Assembly (NCBI GenBank): GCA_003833135.1
Contig: QZLH01000318.1
Span: 43,643-107,642, forward strand
Source of the DNA: Oehlia diaphana
Lineage: Eukaryota > Glomeromycota > Glomeromycetes > Glomerales > Glomeraceae
Direction: 5' to 3'
DNA length: 64,000 nt
The translations under genes were made by a program, and so were the position numbers. Positions 32,771 through 44,322 of the stretch are shown one piece after another. The notes under the pieces are model-generated. The model made no database searches. It was not told where the DNA came from and saw only the letters and a program-made list of their open reading frames with translations. Each line of letters opens with the position of its first letter. Position 1 is the stretch's first letter.

Positions 32771-33530
32771 AAGTAAATTGTAAATAATTTTAAAATTATT
32801 TGAATGAGTGGATGATGATGTATGATAATAGATGATGAATAGTGGATAATAGGTAGTAGACGATGGATGTGAATGATAATTGATGATGGTTGACATTGGT
32901 TGACAATAGATGGTAAACGGTAAATGATAGATAGTAAATGGTAAATAATAAATGGTAAATAGTAGGTGTAAATAGACAGATACTATAAATATTAGATACA
33001 CACATCAAATGACCAAAAACAGGCAGAAAAATAGCACGAATTGCATAAACTATTCACAAATTTATATAAATTATTTACAAATAGTATAGGTTAATTCATA
33101 AGTAGCCAAAAACAGCTAAAAATAGCCAAAAATAACCAAGAATAGCCACTGCTTTTCACCAAATGCCATTTTTTTTGCCAATTTTTAGCATTTTGACCTG
33201 TAATATTTAATATAAGAATTTTTAATATATTATTTTAATAAAGCAAAAAAATAAAATATAATTAATTTATTATTATTGCAAAATTAAATAAGCTAAATAC
33301 ATAATAATCATTAACAATTAGACAAAATTAGACTTAATTTCGTCTAACATTCGTCAATTTGAAATTTGGATAAAATGGAATTTCTGACCAGTGATAAATT
33401 CTCTTTAAATGCACAGTAGGTTTGATTCTAACTTATAAGGACTCTTAATATTTTATTCTCTATAAATATATACTTTTTCTAAATATAAATTCTACTATGA
33501 TTTCAAGAGGATGTACTTAGAAAGTTATTA
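32771..33530. other. Microsatellite and repeat-end spacer
   Basis: After short tandem words (GATGATGAT, GGTAAATA) the stretch 33,020-33,200 repeats AAAAATAGCCA several times. It ends GCATTTTGACCTG, matching the terminal CAGGTCAAAATG of the foldback at 27,175. It is likely the end of a related element whose other end I could not find. The phrase TTTTCACCAAATGCCATT is also shared with that foldback arm. No gene is seen. Confidence 0.45.
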
Positions 33531-33954
33531 CAATCAATCCTTATTATAATGAACCTTAGGTTCTAGACCTCAACTTTGCTATAGAGTTATAGTAAAGATT
33601 TTAAGAGATTTGATTGGTTAATTCATTATAGCAAGGGAAAATTTATTATAGTTGTCTGAAAAATTCACTATATTAAGAGTTCGCTATTAAGGTTGCTTGC
33701 CGAAACTTAAGGGTTTAGGCAAGATGACGTTTTGCCGAAAAGTGAAATTCTGCCAAAACTATATTAAAGTTATATTAAAAAACTGGTGAAACTCTGGAAA
33801 AAGGCGAAACTGCCAAAACTTATTATAAATGCTAAAACTGCCAAAACTCTACCGAAACTATAATAAATCTATAGTAAAATTTTGATGAAACTAATCGTAG
33901 GATTTTGAAGAGGTTTAGACAAGCAACCTTATTCGCTATATCAAGGTTTGACTG
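33531..33954. mobile_element. Pogo/Tc1-like MITE interrupted by a hAT-like MITE
   Basis: The right end is ATATCAAGGTTTGACTG followed by TA. The left end is TA then CAATCAATCCTTATTATAAT, a diverged inverted copy. The interior speaks of TATAG/CTATA words such as GCTATAGAG and TATAGCAAGG. The right end closely matches the element at 36,040-36,223, so both belong to one family. A 244-bp MITE splits it. Confidence 0.6.
33688..33931. mobile_element. hAT-like MITE, 244 bp, with 8-bp target duplication
   Basis: A perfect 8-bp direct repeat TTCGCTAT flanks it (33680-33687, 33932-33939). The terminal inverted repeats are TAAGGTTGCTTG...CAAGCAACCTTA. The inside repeats the word GCCAAAAC. It has no coding capacity. 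Confidence 0.85.
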
Positions 33955-34499
33955 TATTGACTTATTATATCACTATTATAAATAGTGATATAGCTAAAAT
34001 CTTTAAATAACAATTAAAATTTACCTAAAAATTTAATAATATGATAATTATATGATTTATGCACTTTTTATTTGTTATTTAATAAATTAATTAAGCTGAT
34101 TTTAATATTCTATTAATAGTTAGTGTGCATGTTCATTTTACATTGCCAATCATATTAAAAATTCTTGTATAATGTTTGTTCAAGATATTTCATTAAAGAT
34201 TTTTGTTCTAAGCCACAATATAATTATTTTTTACTCTTGATAAAATTTTTTCAACAACACTTCTTCTATCAAAATAAGTAAAAGTTTGGCTCTTTCTGCA
34301 AAATTGTAGAGGAGAATTCTAACCTGAAGGAAAATCTAATTACAAGCCTTTAAGTTCCAATTCTTTCGATTCATAATATATTTAACCGTCAAGCTCTCAA
34401 AGATAAATCTTTCAAAATATTTCAGTAATATCAAAAACGAAAATAATAAGGTTTTGGAAAACAATTCAGATTGTAGATGATAGTATTATTTATGAAGAT

Positions 34500-35440
34500 C
34501 GTACTGCAGAACATATAAAATGAAGGGTAAATAAAATTTTAATTAATTTTTACATAAAAAAACTTTCATTAATGTAGCTTTGTTATAGGAATATATATAA
34601 GAATCTTAGAGCACTATTATAAGTCAAGGCATTACTTTTTTTCAATCAAGAAATGTAATGAATTAACTTATACTATTTACCATTCTATTCATTGTTCAAT
34701 AGAAGATTTAAATAATTGCATTATCTTTCAGATTCAGTATCTGGTAAAGACCTGCATTACATATCATTAAAAAGCTATATGGTATACCAACAACAGAAGA
34801 TCATAGACCTTCGTTTACAGATGCTAAAGCAAAAAAAAAGAAAATATGATAACCACAAAAGTGAAACACAGTATACCATTCTGCCCTTCTGCTATACGTG
34901 TAAAAAATGTTAGTATTATTGTAAATTGTACTGAGTGTGAGAAACTATGTCTATTATTCAGTACCAGAAAATTGTCCAAAAGAATAGATAAAACTACAAA
35001 GTTTTTTAGATACAATCTTTTATATCTATGGTATGTCATTTCATAATACATGCGATTTGACAATAACTATACCTGTATCATCAAAGCAACATGATGAAAT
35101 AGAAAATTTGGATAAAGGGAATGATTATAATAAAGACAAATCTGAAAACTCAAATGATAAAAATGAATCTGATAACAATATAGAGGATTCTATTCGTTAA
35201 CTTTTTTCAAGAGTTTTTGTTAATGATTCTTAGACTTGTACATCACAGATTGAAAAACTATATTATTCAGCTAAATCTATTCAGATATTTGCATTGAGTG
35301 TAGAAACTTAGATATTAATAAAATAGCAGAAGATAAATTTCCATATTGCAGTAGTTGTAGTGATAATACTACCATTTCAAAGAAATATCTAAAGTGGAAA
35401 CAGGATGGTAAAGATAAGAAAAAGCATATAAAAATTTAAT
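34500..35440 (+). pseudogene. Decayed Cys-rich repeat-family gene of unknown function
   Basis: Pieces in shifting frames read LYGIPTTEDHRPSFTDAKAK, then PFCPSAIRVKNVSIIVNCTE, CEKLCLLFSTRKLSKRID, an acidic linker, IEKLYYSAKSIQIFALS and finally FPYCSSCSDNTTISKKYLKW. The pattern CTEC...LLFS-x-RKLS followed by an IEKLYYSA block and a second CxxC recalls a repeat-associated gene family abundant in Rhizophagus genomes. I recall it without a named function. At least four stops or shifts break it. Confidence 0.45.
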
Positions 35441-36039
35441 TTAGATAATTTTTATTTTTTTTTTTTAATTTTATGTTTAGCAGCGCAGCATGTATAAATA
35501 AAACATTTAATATTTTAAACTTAAATTTAAAAACAGTTTTAAAAAATTTTTATATTGAATGTTAGTATATTTACGTGAGTTAAATTTGATTAGTTATTAT
35601 AAAAAAAAAATTAAAAGTTTAGAGTGTCACTTTATCAATGTAGACGGGATATAAAAACTAAATTTTTAACTTTATCTTGCCTTATTTTCTTAAATTGCAA
35701 AATATTTATTTATACTACTTTAATAAATGTAGTAGGAATTCTATTTTTATTAATTATTCAAAATTATATATAATATCATAATAATATTTTATTTTTTTAT
35801 TTATTTTTATAGGAATTAATATTTAATTAGAATTGCAAAAAATGCAAAAAATAAAAATCAGTGATTATAATAACTTCAAAATTTGAAGATTTGTTATTAA
35901 AAATTTTAGTCTTTTATCTTATTTCTTTGTCTTACAATCGATTTTTTAATTTGAAAAAAAATATTATTAAAAATTTAAGTAAGGTGTAAATTTGATATTA
36001 TTCTTAAACATTTAATAATCAACATATATATTTGTAATA
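35441..36039. other. AT-rich spacer
   Basis: No ORF or repeat that I can define. It is T/A-rich with an 11-T run. Confidence 0.5.
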
Positions 36040-36223
36040 CAGTCTAACCTCGATATACCGATATTCGATATACCAATATACTATTTAAAACTTGATATAC
36101 CGATAAAATTTTATTTTCCCACTATATGTGAGAACATATAAATATCGGTATAACTTTGATATAACGATATTTCCTAAAAATTTCATATATGTCCTGACAT
36201 ATCGTTATATAAAGGTTTGACTG
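36040..36223. mobile_element. Pogo/Tc1-like MITE, 184 bp
   Basis: The ends are CAGTCTAACCTCGATATACC on the left and TATATAAAGGTTTGACTG on the right, an imperfect inverted repeat. A TA flanks each side (36038-36039, 36224-36225). The interior is built of GATATACC/GGTATA words. CAGTC-AACCTC-type ends with TA duplication are the pogo/Tigger pattern. Confidence 0.75.
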
Positions 36224-36599
36224 TATAGATTTTTTTTTTATCACTACAGTGATATATCACTAGTTCTCAAATATCTGTTTAAACTATTATCATATGATTA
36301 GTTTATCATTATTATTATTAAGCAAAGCAATAACTATACAAATTAATTATTAACATAACATGTTTTATTTACATATTACTATTATCTTTTCTATTGATAC
36401 ATTCTTTTTATCAATACATTTTTTCTATTGATACATTTTTTCTATTTATGCATTCTAATTAATTATTTCCAATTAATTTTTACATATGGATGTTAAATTT
36501 CTTGTTCTTAGTTATAGAAATAAAATTTAATATAACTTGCACAAAAAACCATAATATTTACATATACTGATTATATAGTACTTTGCACTTTTTTTTAAC

Positions 36600-36977
36600 C
36601 TTCTCACATTTTCTACAATGTTGTTAATTTCTTGACTTAGGTTTAGGAGCTTCAGTAGATGACTCAAACCTTTTAGTACCAAATGGTCATTCTTTACCAC
36701 ATTTTTTCTTCAGATTTTGCAATATTGATATCAAAGGATCATTAACATTTTATTTATCGCTTATTTCATTCTTTAGATTAACTTTGAATCTGATTTCCCA
36801 TCTTTCGTGAATTCTTGTAATAAACCAAAAACCCTGCTGTATGACCCACATGGCAATCAAACTTTTGCAAGCTTTCCATGATTCAAATTTCCTTCCTGAA
36901 TACAATAATATATAGTTATTCTCATTAGACAAAATAGTTTCGTTATCTATATAACTGCAATCATTTAAAAAAAACAT
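36600..36977 (-). pseudogene. Transposase remnant: FAR1/MULE-type N-terminus joined to a C-terminal tail
   Basis: It starts MFFLNDCSYIDNETILSNEN, then SGRKFESWKACKSLIAMWVI and QQGFWFITRIHERWEIRFKV. This resembles the N-terminal finger-like region of MULE transposases (G-x-x-F-x-SW-x-x-C-x-x-x-I-x-x-W-x-x-x-QGF). Downstream of stops come NDPLISILQNLKKKCGKE, KRFESSTEAPKPKSRN and HCRKCEK, which look like the Ala/Lys-rich C-terminal tail with a zinc knuckle. The transposase core between them is missing, so this is an internally deleted copy. Confidence 0.45.
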
Positions 36978-37019
36978 AAATGATTAATAAATTATAAAAT
37001 CTACATTTTTAACACTATC

Positions 37020-37134
37020 TTAATCTAACCCAAACTTAAACCTTAATCTAATTCTAATCTGAACCCTAATCTAAACTCTAACCCAATCTAACCCTAATCC
37101 TAATTCTAATCCTAATCCTAATCCTAAACTGTAA
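37020..37134. repeat. Degenerate telomere-like repeat (CCTAATC/CCCTAA type)
   Basis: About 115 bp made almost only of words such as AACCCTAATC, CCTAATCCTAATC and TTAATCTAACCC. They are diverged units of the TTAGGG family read as CCCTAA. It is interstitial in this window. Confidence 0.6.
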
Positions 37135-39580
37135 GTACCATGTGTAAATTCCAAGTTTTGAAAGTCTTCACTTAACTCTTCTTCCATATTTTTATAAAGT
37201 AAATAAAGTAGTTTATATTTGATATTAATGAAAAAAATGTATGTTTATATTCAATATTAGTGAAAAATAGTTTTACATTCAAATATTAATGAAAGGAATA
37301 GTTAAAATGAAACATTTTAAGAGAGAGAGAGAGAGATAAAGAAGCCATGAAAAATACTGATTTACAAAAGTTTATCAAAAGTATAATTCACATGATTATA
37401 GTTTATTTTAAATCATTACAATAAAATGATTACACAAATTCCATAACTATTACATAATTAAGCTAATCAAATCACATAACAAATGGGATATAGCAATAAA
37501 TCACATTTTATTAATTAATTAAAATTTTTTTTTGCCATTTAATTAATCAGTTTATCTGCAAATTGGGATTAAAGTTGACTCAAAAATCATTAATAAAACT
37601 TAATTTAAAAGTATTAAACTTATTTGGATTGATATTTTTTTAAATAAATGTAATATTATTTATTTAATATTAATTAGATTTCATTATAATCCTTTATAAT
37701 TATTATACTGTATATTAAATCTAATTTTGCCTTTCAATTAATATTAAGGATTAGGGCTGGTTGAAATATTGGTATATAGAAGTTTAGTGTAAAAATATTT
37801 GTAAATAATCTATTTTAATATAATTAGTAATATTCTTAATATACAGTAGATATGTATAATGAAGTTTCTTAACATATAGTGAGAATGAATAATATTAATA
37901 TATAAACTGACCTGAATTTAGAAATTATGCCCTTACATGTGATAGCGTTAATATTAATTTCAGTCAGTTCATACATTAATATCATACACTTTACTGTACA
38001 TTAAGGAATATTAACGTACAAATTAGCACAAGTTTAGGTGTTATGCACTTGCATGTAATAGTATTAACTATGTAATAGCATTAATGTTAACTTTATATTA
38101 ATATTATACACCCTCTACTGTAATATTACTGCCCAAAACTCATTTAACGATAAAATTCAAAAATCTGAAACTCAAAAACTTTATTTTTAATGAAAATATT
38201 GGTAAATCTGAAACTTTTTTAAATTATAATTAGTTTCAAAAAAGCATAAAAACAGTTTTGGCAATTAAGTTTATTATAAAAAATAGTTTTGGATTGAATT
38301 TTGACTAAACTAAAATTTTGAAAAAATAGTTTTGGCCAGTATTCTTACCTCACTATATATAAACTGGCCGGAATTAATGTTAAGTTATTAATGCTATCAT
38401 GTGCAAGTGCATAACTCCTAAACTCAGGCCAGTTTGTATGTTAAAATTGTACACCCTACTGTACGTTAAGGATACCCCTGTATATTAAGGAATCCCATAA
38501 TTAGCATCCCGAAAATAAGCATTTTGTCCAGAATTATGAAAATTTTGGCCTACATTATGCTGTTCCCGGCCAGCATTACTGTCAAGAGGGGGTGCTTAAT
38601 TTCGGACGTATACAGTATTTATTCGTTATAAATTCAAACTTAAAAAAAAAAGAGTAAGTATTTAAAAGAAAATGTTATTCATTTATTATAGTACTTACAG
38701 GTATTATTAATATTAATATTTAAACTTTAAACATACAAAATTTTCAAAATAATTTAACTTCTACAAAATTGCTAATCTTTTAGGTGTTTTATTTGAATGT
38801 TTTGCTATTACTAAGCTTAACTTTGAACTACGTAAAGCTGAATTCATGCGAGTACGTGTAACACTAAGTTTATTCATTGGGCGTATAATCATGATTGCTA
38901 AAAGATTATTACATTAATTGGAAACATAATGCTTGATTTATTAAAATAAAGCTCCCTTGTTTAATTTCTCACGCAATCTAATTGCCATGTTTGAGAATCA
39001 ACGAAGTAAAGGATCAATGAGTGCTGGATCATAATGACCAATCAAAATGATAGATTTCTATTATAGATGGTAAATGTGCAATTTTAAGTTTCATCGTTTT
39101 GATGTACTAATAAATAAATATCATATAAATATTTGGGTTCCTTATTTTATAAAGGTATCATTCTATGATGATAATCATTAGGACAAGCGTATATTTATAG
39201 ATTTATAGACGAGTGTGACATATATTAATTAAAGATGAGCATATGATTGGACTATAAGAATGCAATGGACTATTCTAAAAGCAAAGCCCAGTTTTAGTAG
39301 TACTATTAAAATTATCATATTTCCGACTTGGCAACAAGCCGCTTTGACCAAAACCTCTTCCAATTAGTTAGGTTTGCATATATACATATATAATTTATTT
39401 ATTTATCCAAGGTCATTATTTATTTATTTTTTTTTTTATTTCTTGTTTTTTTTAATTCTCTTAAACCAGCTTATATAAATTTCATGTTAAATCGTTTCTA
39501 TAAAACAGAGACATTCTAGAATCTAGCTTTATATTTCTATAAACTATCTAATATCAATATTAATAATACAATATTAGAAC
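37135..39580. other. Repeat-rich spacer before the Bsd2-like gene
   Basis: It holds a GAGAGA microsatellite (about 37,320-37,336). Related inverted segments at 37,800-38,110 and 38,350-38,490 share the words TATAAACTGACC/TATAAACTGGCC, GTGCAAGTGCATAAC and CACCCTACTGTA. A block at 38,294-38,338 is shared in reverse with 14,592-14,636. A leftward 43-aa ORF (38894-38763) begins MIIRPMNKLSVTRTRMNSAL and ends TPKRLAIL. I cannot assign it, and it may be chance. Confidence 0.4.
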
Positions 39581-40788
39581 ATGAGCAAATATTCGCGAGT
39601 AAGTTCATACCAAAGAAAGTTATTTAAACTTGATAAGACTCTAGTAATAAACTAAATACTTCAATTAGGTTCCTAACTCTGAAGACGATGTTCAGGTCGT
39701 GGAGCTTCAGGTACCTCCTTCAACCGTTGAAGCTTCCACATCCCGTTCACCAAGTCCTATTCCCTCTACAAATAATAACGTTGATAGCGATGAAATAATA
39801 GAAACAGAATCTACACCAATGGTAACTGAAAGTGTAGAGGAGACCACATCAACGACTGATAATGATAATCATTATGAAAATGATAATGGTGGAACCAGAT
39901 TATCTATACTGAACAAAATAAAAAGAAAACCCAATGCTACCCAACAAGCTACTTTACCTCTAGTAACTGATGGCGTATTCTCTAACTTGTCCGCAAAACC
40001 CGATACAGAGGCAGATAAAGAAGATGAGAATCCACCAGTAAGTCAAGATCTATCAGAATGTAATCATGTTTTCATTTACTGATATTCTTGATTTTTTTTT
40101 TCAGCCATATGAGACAGCTGCAGCTGATGCAGCACCACCATATTGGGAAACAACTATCATTGCTCCAGGTTTAAGCGGGGATGAAATTCTTGTTGAAGGT
40201 TTACCCGTAGGAAACTTTTTCAGTTTTGTTTGGAATATGCTCGGTATGTGCATAATTTACAAAAAAAAATTAAATAAATTGTTTAATTTAATTGACATAT
40301 TTTTATAGTTTCCATGAGCTTCCAATTTGTTGGATTCTTATTGACTTATCTTTTACATACCAATCATGCCGCCAAGGTAACGAATTCTTATTTTTTATTC
40401 GAAGGATCTTATTTAATTCCATTATACTGATATTTTCATTATTCATCAGAATGGCTCCCGAGCTGGCTTGGGTATTACATTGGTGCAGTATGGTTTCTAC
40501 CTTCGCGGTAGAGCATTACAAGATGATGATTATTATTATGATGAAAATATAAATGACAAAGAAGTGATGGCTCGTAGCGCATGGTTAAGGTTTGTTTTTT
40601 ATATATATTTAAATAACATTTACTTTATCTCCATGTTAATAACACATTTTATCATAAAAAAAAAAATAATAATTAGTTATATTCTCATGTTTTTGGGCTG
40701 GTTCATTGTAATTCGGAGTGTATCAGACTTTATAAGAGTTAAGAGGATGGAAACCGTTATGCGTACCACACCCGAAGAGAATGTATAA
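39581..40788 (+). CDS. BSD2: Bsd2/NDFIP-like membrane adaptor for Nedd4-type ubiquitin ligases
   Basis: Six exons join in frame to 281 aa: 39581-39598, 39669-40037, 40105-40243, 40309-40376, 40450-40589 and 40677-40788. The N-terminal half is Ser/Thr/Glu-rich. Two PY motifs follow (ENPPPYETAAADAAPPYWET), the first built across an intron. Next comes the family core DEILVEGLPVGNFFSFVWNM, then SMSFQFVGFLLTYLLHTNHA, AKNGSRAGLGITLVQYGFYL and SYILMFLGWFIVIRSVSDFI. That gives three hydrophobic segments, the NDFIP/Bsd2 plan. Known role: these Golgi/endosome proteins bring Rsp5/Nedd4 to membrane cargo such as metal transporters and send it to the vacuole. The first exon codes only six residues. Confidence 0.93.
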
Positions 40789-43700
40789 TATAGACATTTC
40801 TTATAAAAAAAAATATATACAATTTTGCTATTATATTTGCCTTTTAACATACTAGTTTATATTTTCTTGTATTATTTCTTTTTTTTTTATTATTATTTCA
40901 AAGTTTACATTCCACAATTAATTGTTTATTAATGTGATCTTTTGAAACTGTTTATTTTTTCTTTCTTTAAAAATAATATAAATCATTGCAAACAATAATA
41001 TATATATATATATATTTTATTATTTATTATTTCATTTGAGCTATACATAGTTCGAGGTTTTGTGCCGGATCAAAATTTCTTCATTATTACCCTCCTTTTT
41101 TTTCATTAATAACATATACAGAGTCTTAGTTTAAGTTAAAGTAATGACTGCGAATAAAGTAATTTGTCTTAGAGAATTGAGATAATTCAAGGGATTTTGT
41201 TAGTTGCACCGTAACGGAAGTTACATATTCATCACAGGAATCACTGGTTATACAGTATCTCTTATTCGTCACATGATATTTATCACCGGCTATTTCACGT
41301 GATAGTGCATAACGCCGTAATGTGGGCCAAAATAAAGATCACTGCCAGTTTTTTTGTGCAAATTTGTTTCTGTAATACCTGAACAGAACAGCACATAATT
41401 TATAATTTATATTTACACTTTAATGATTTCAGCATACATGAGTTAAAAAAAGTCAGATTTTGGAATATTATTCCGTTAAAAAAATAACACAAATACTTTG
41501 TTAATTTTATGCGTGACATGCATGTAAAGGCGTGAGGAATTTAATTTTAAGCACGAAAAGAATAATAGACTGCACACTAGTTGCAAATAAGTAAAACCCA
41601 GGCAATACTTATTAATTATTATTACAATATTACGATATATTACTACAATTATTGAAAATCATGATACAATATATAATATCTTTCTATCATTCAACCATTA
41701 ATTTGGATTGAAAAGGTTTTGAGAAATTCAGCTATTTTGCTTGTTTTTGATTATTTTTCAGCGTTTGTTTTTTTATCTTTTACCACTCCAACTGTTACTC
41801 GTTTATTTTTGCCTTACCACTGAAAGAAATTCAGTTACTTTAAAACAACCCTTTTTGCCTTTTACCATTCCAAAAAAATTTCAGCGACTTTTGAGAAAGA
41901 TTTGGGTCACTCTGAAAAGTACTTTACCTTGGATTGTTCATCAATTCTATTCAAAAAATGACTCTTGTAAGATCATAGTCAATAGGATTGGTCATCTTTT
42001 AATGTCTTTTGCAACATACCTTTTTGGAAGTTTTAAATTAAGGCTGAGGTTTTTCAGAAGATGACTAACGATTATTGTTCCTTGCATATTAAAAGTTTCA
42101 AGCCTGCCATGTCCATAATTTCATTACAATCTACAACACAAATCGTAAGACCCCCAGATTTTAGGCCAGAGGTCTGAATAAATATATTTATTGTTCCGCC
42201 TTAGCAGTACACATAAAAGATAAGTACAAAATGACGCTAAATAGCATGCATACGCTAAATTACACAAACCTCTCAACGTCATAACATATAGCGAAGGAAT
42301 AATACCCACATTTTCTTTATTGTATCTCTTCTCCTCTTTAGATTTGTGGTCAGTGAACTAGAATGAAAACAGTATAGTCCTGGATAATAATTTCGTTTTT
42401 CAAATTGAGGACTTTTTTTTTAGCTTAGTTTTTTCAACGAATTTATACCTAGCACGCTTTCTTCAATACAAATTATTTGCAACGAAATTATCCTATAAAA
42501 CTATTTTTTAACAATTGAAAAGGCCTCAAGATATCGATATATATGTTGTGCCTCAGATTGGCAAAAATTACCTTCTTGACCTGTGTAACCATATCATCAC
42601 CCCTCTGCATAATATAAATAAATATTTTATAGCAAGGGGGTCAGTGGGGTGCGATGATTTATGCAGTGTTGATTAGGTGAGACGGGTCAAGAAGGTAATT
42701 TTTGAGATTAAAACTCACAATAGAATGTGACAGTTAATGTTATTACACGTGATGATCTACATAATAATATTACTATATATGATAATATCACGTGGTTTAG
42801 CTTTCATTTCACGCAAGATGTGATCTGAGGCACAACAAAATTACTGACACGTGACTGTGCTTGACACGTACGACACGTGCTATAAATTACGTGTACGATG
42901 CAAGTAATTGTTATAAATTTATGGAAGTTCATAAAATTCCAAGTAAATGATCCGTTCGTTATATGCCAAATAGAATAAGATCGCCGAACGTAAACTTGAT
43001 TTGAATTTCTATTATTCACCTAATTGAATAAATATCTTTATTTACGAAGTTACTCCTGTGAAATGATACATTCAAAGTTAAGGGCTGTGAAATAACAATT
43101 TTTATTATGAATTATTATAAGCGGTTTGTGATCCCGATGAATTTCGATTGGCTTCACATAACATCCTTTACATATAATATAACCCGTGGCTAAAATAAAG
43201 CTTAGTATACCACAAAATTTATTAAAAAATCCTTTTGTTCAATTTTCCCAGCATACAAGTTTTATTGTTACATCCTTTCTTTCATAAGGCGAAAGATACA
43301 GGTTTTTGACAAAGAATGATAATGAAACAATGTTAAAAATAGATTAAAATGAACTTAAAAGTTATAATGTAGTTGTTTCCAAAAAAGGCAAGTTCTTCCG
43401 ACAACTTTGGCTAAGTCAAATTTCACACAAAAAAAAGTCGGAAAAACTTTGATAATATATAAAAAATAATATCAAGATTTTAAAACAATTTTTAAACTAA
43501 ATTTAAACTAAAAATAATTTGATTTACGAATCCACATTGATAACAGGATTTACTGTTTGACACTATACTAACAAAGTTTTTTCTTGCACATGTAGTTTAT
43601 GCTAAACGGCAAATGTGATCTTAATTTAGTTATCTTCCGGTGGATCTTTATTTATCTTCAGGCAGAAATAGTTTTTTTCAAAAAAAAAAAAAAAAAAAAG

Positions 43701-44322
43701 CTTCCCGCAGGCAGAAAATAACCTCTTCAAGAATCTTTATTCTAATCAGCTTCTATTTTTTTACATAATATGAAATAATATATACGGGAATAGCGGGAAC
43801 TTTGGAAAGCCACTAGTATGGTAAAAAAAACCTCATTCATTCTGATCTGATGGTTATAAATATAAATATATATAAATATGTATATATATTTTTTTATATA
43901 TATATAATTTTTTTTTTTACTGTACACAACATATTAGATATATATTCGAAAATTTATATATATATACTTTGTGTAATTATTGCAAGAAATTAATACTCAT
44001 TTTTTTTTATTCCTCTTTTTCAAATAACACAGCCGTTTTTATTAGATTTTTTGTAAAAGATCCCGAAAAAATCAATTATATAAAGTGAAAAAAATTCTTT
44101 GAGGAAAAAAAAGGAAAAAAAAAGGATTATCTTTCAACGCAAACACGTACTAACGCTTTATTCTATCAAAATTTTATATACAATTATTCTAAAATTACTT
44201 CGCATTATAAACTTCTCTTCATTATTTGAAAAAATTCTTTACCTGATAGTCAATACAAGCAAGCTTTTCACTAAAAAAAAAAGTTATTCTTATTCTACTC
44301 AACAGAACTAAATTGAATAATA
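40789..44322. other. Spacer between Bsd2-like and ZNFX1-like genes
   Basis: 3.5 kb with no gene I can support. It has a TA microsatellite near 41,000, two loosely repeated TTTTGCCTTTTACCA phrases (41,780-41,890), a MITE at 42,545-42,838, and several CACGTG(A) words at 41,297-42,880. An A-run lies near 43,680 and TA-rich low complexity at 43,855-43,970. ORFs at 41,741 and 42,124 look like chance. Confidence 0.45.
42545..42838. mobile_element. MITE with GTTGTGCCTCAGAT ends and an inner inverted repeat
   Basis: The outer inverted repeats GTTGTGCCTCAGAT and ATCTGAGGCACAAC bound 294 bp. Inside, a second inverted pair AAAAATTACCTTCTTGACC (from about 42,566) and GGTCAAGAAGGTAATTTTT (to about 42,703) encloses about 140 bp. 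This suggests one small element inside another. I could not fix a target duplication for either. Confidence 0.6.

Noticed and set aside
41741..42064. Rightward ORF of 107 codons
   Set aside because: Its sequence is made of loosely repeated TTTTGCCTTTTACCA phrases and low-complexity hydrophobic residues. No family and no splice context support it.
41290..42880. Cluster of CACGTG words as a regulatory region
   Set aside because: The same word occurs singly in many spacers of the window and here overlaps repeat-like DNA. No gene is nearby to regulate.
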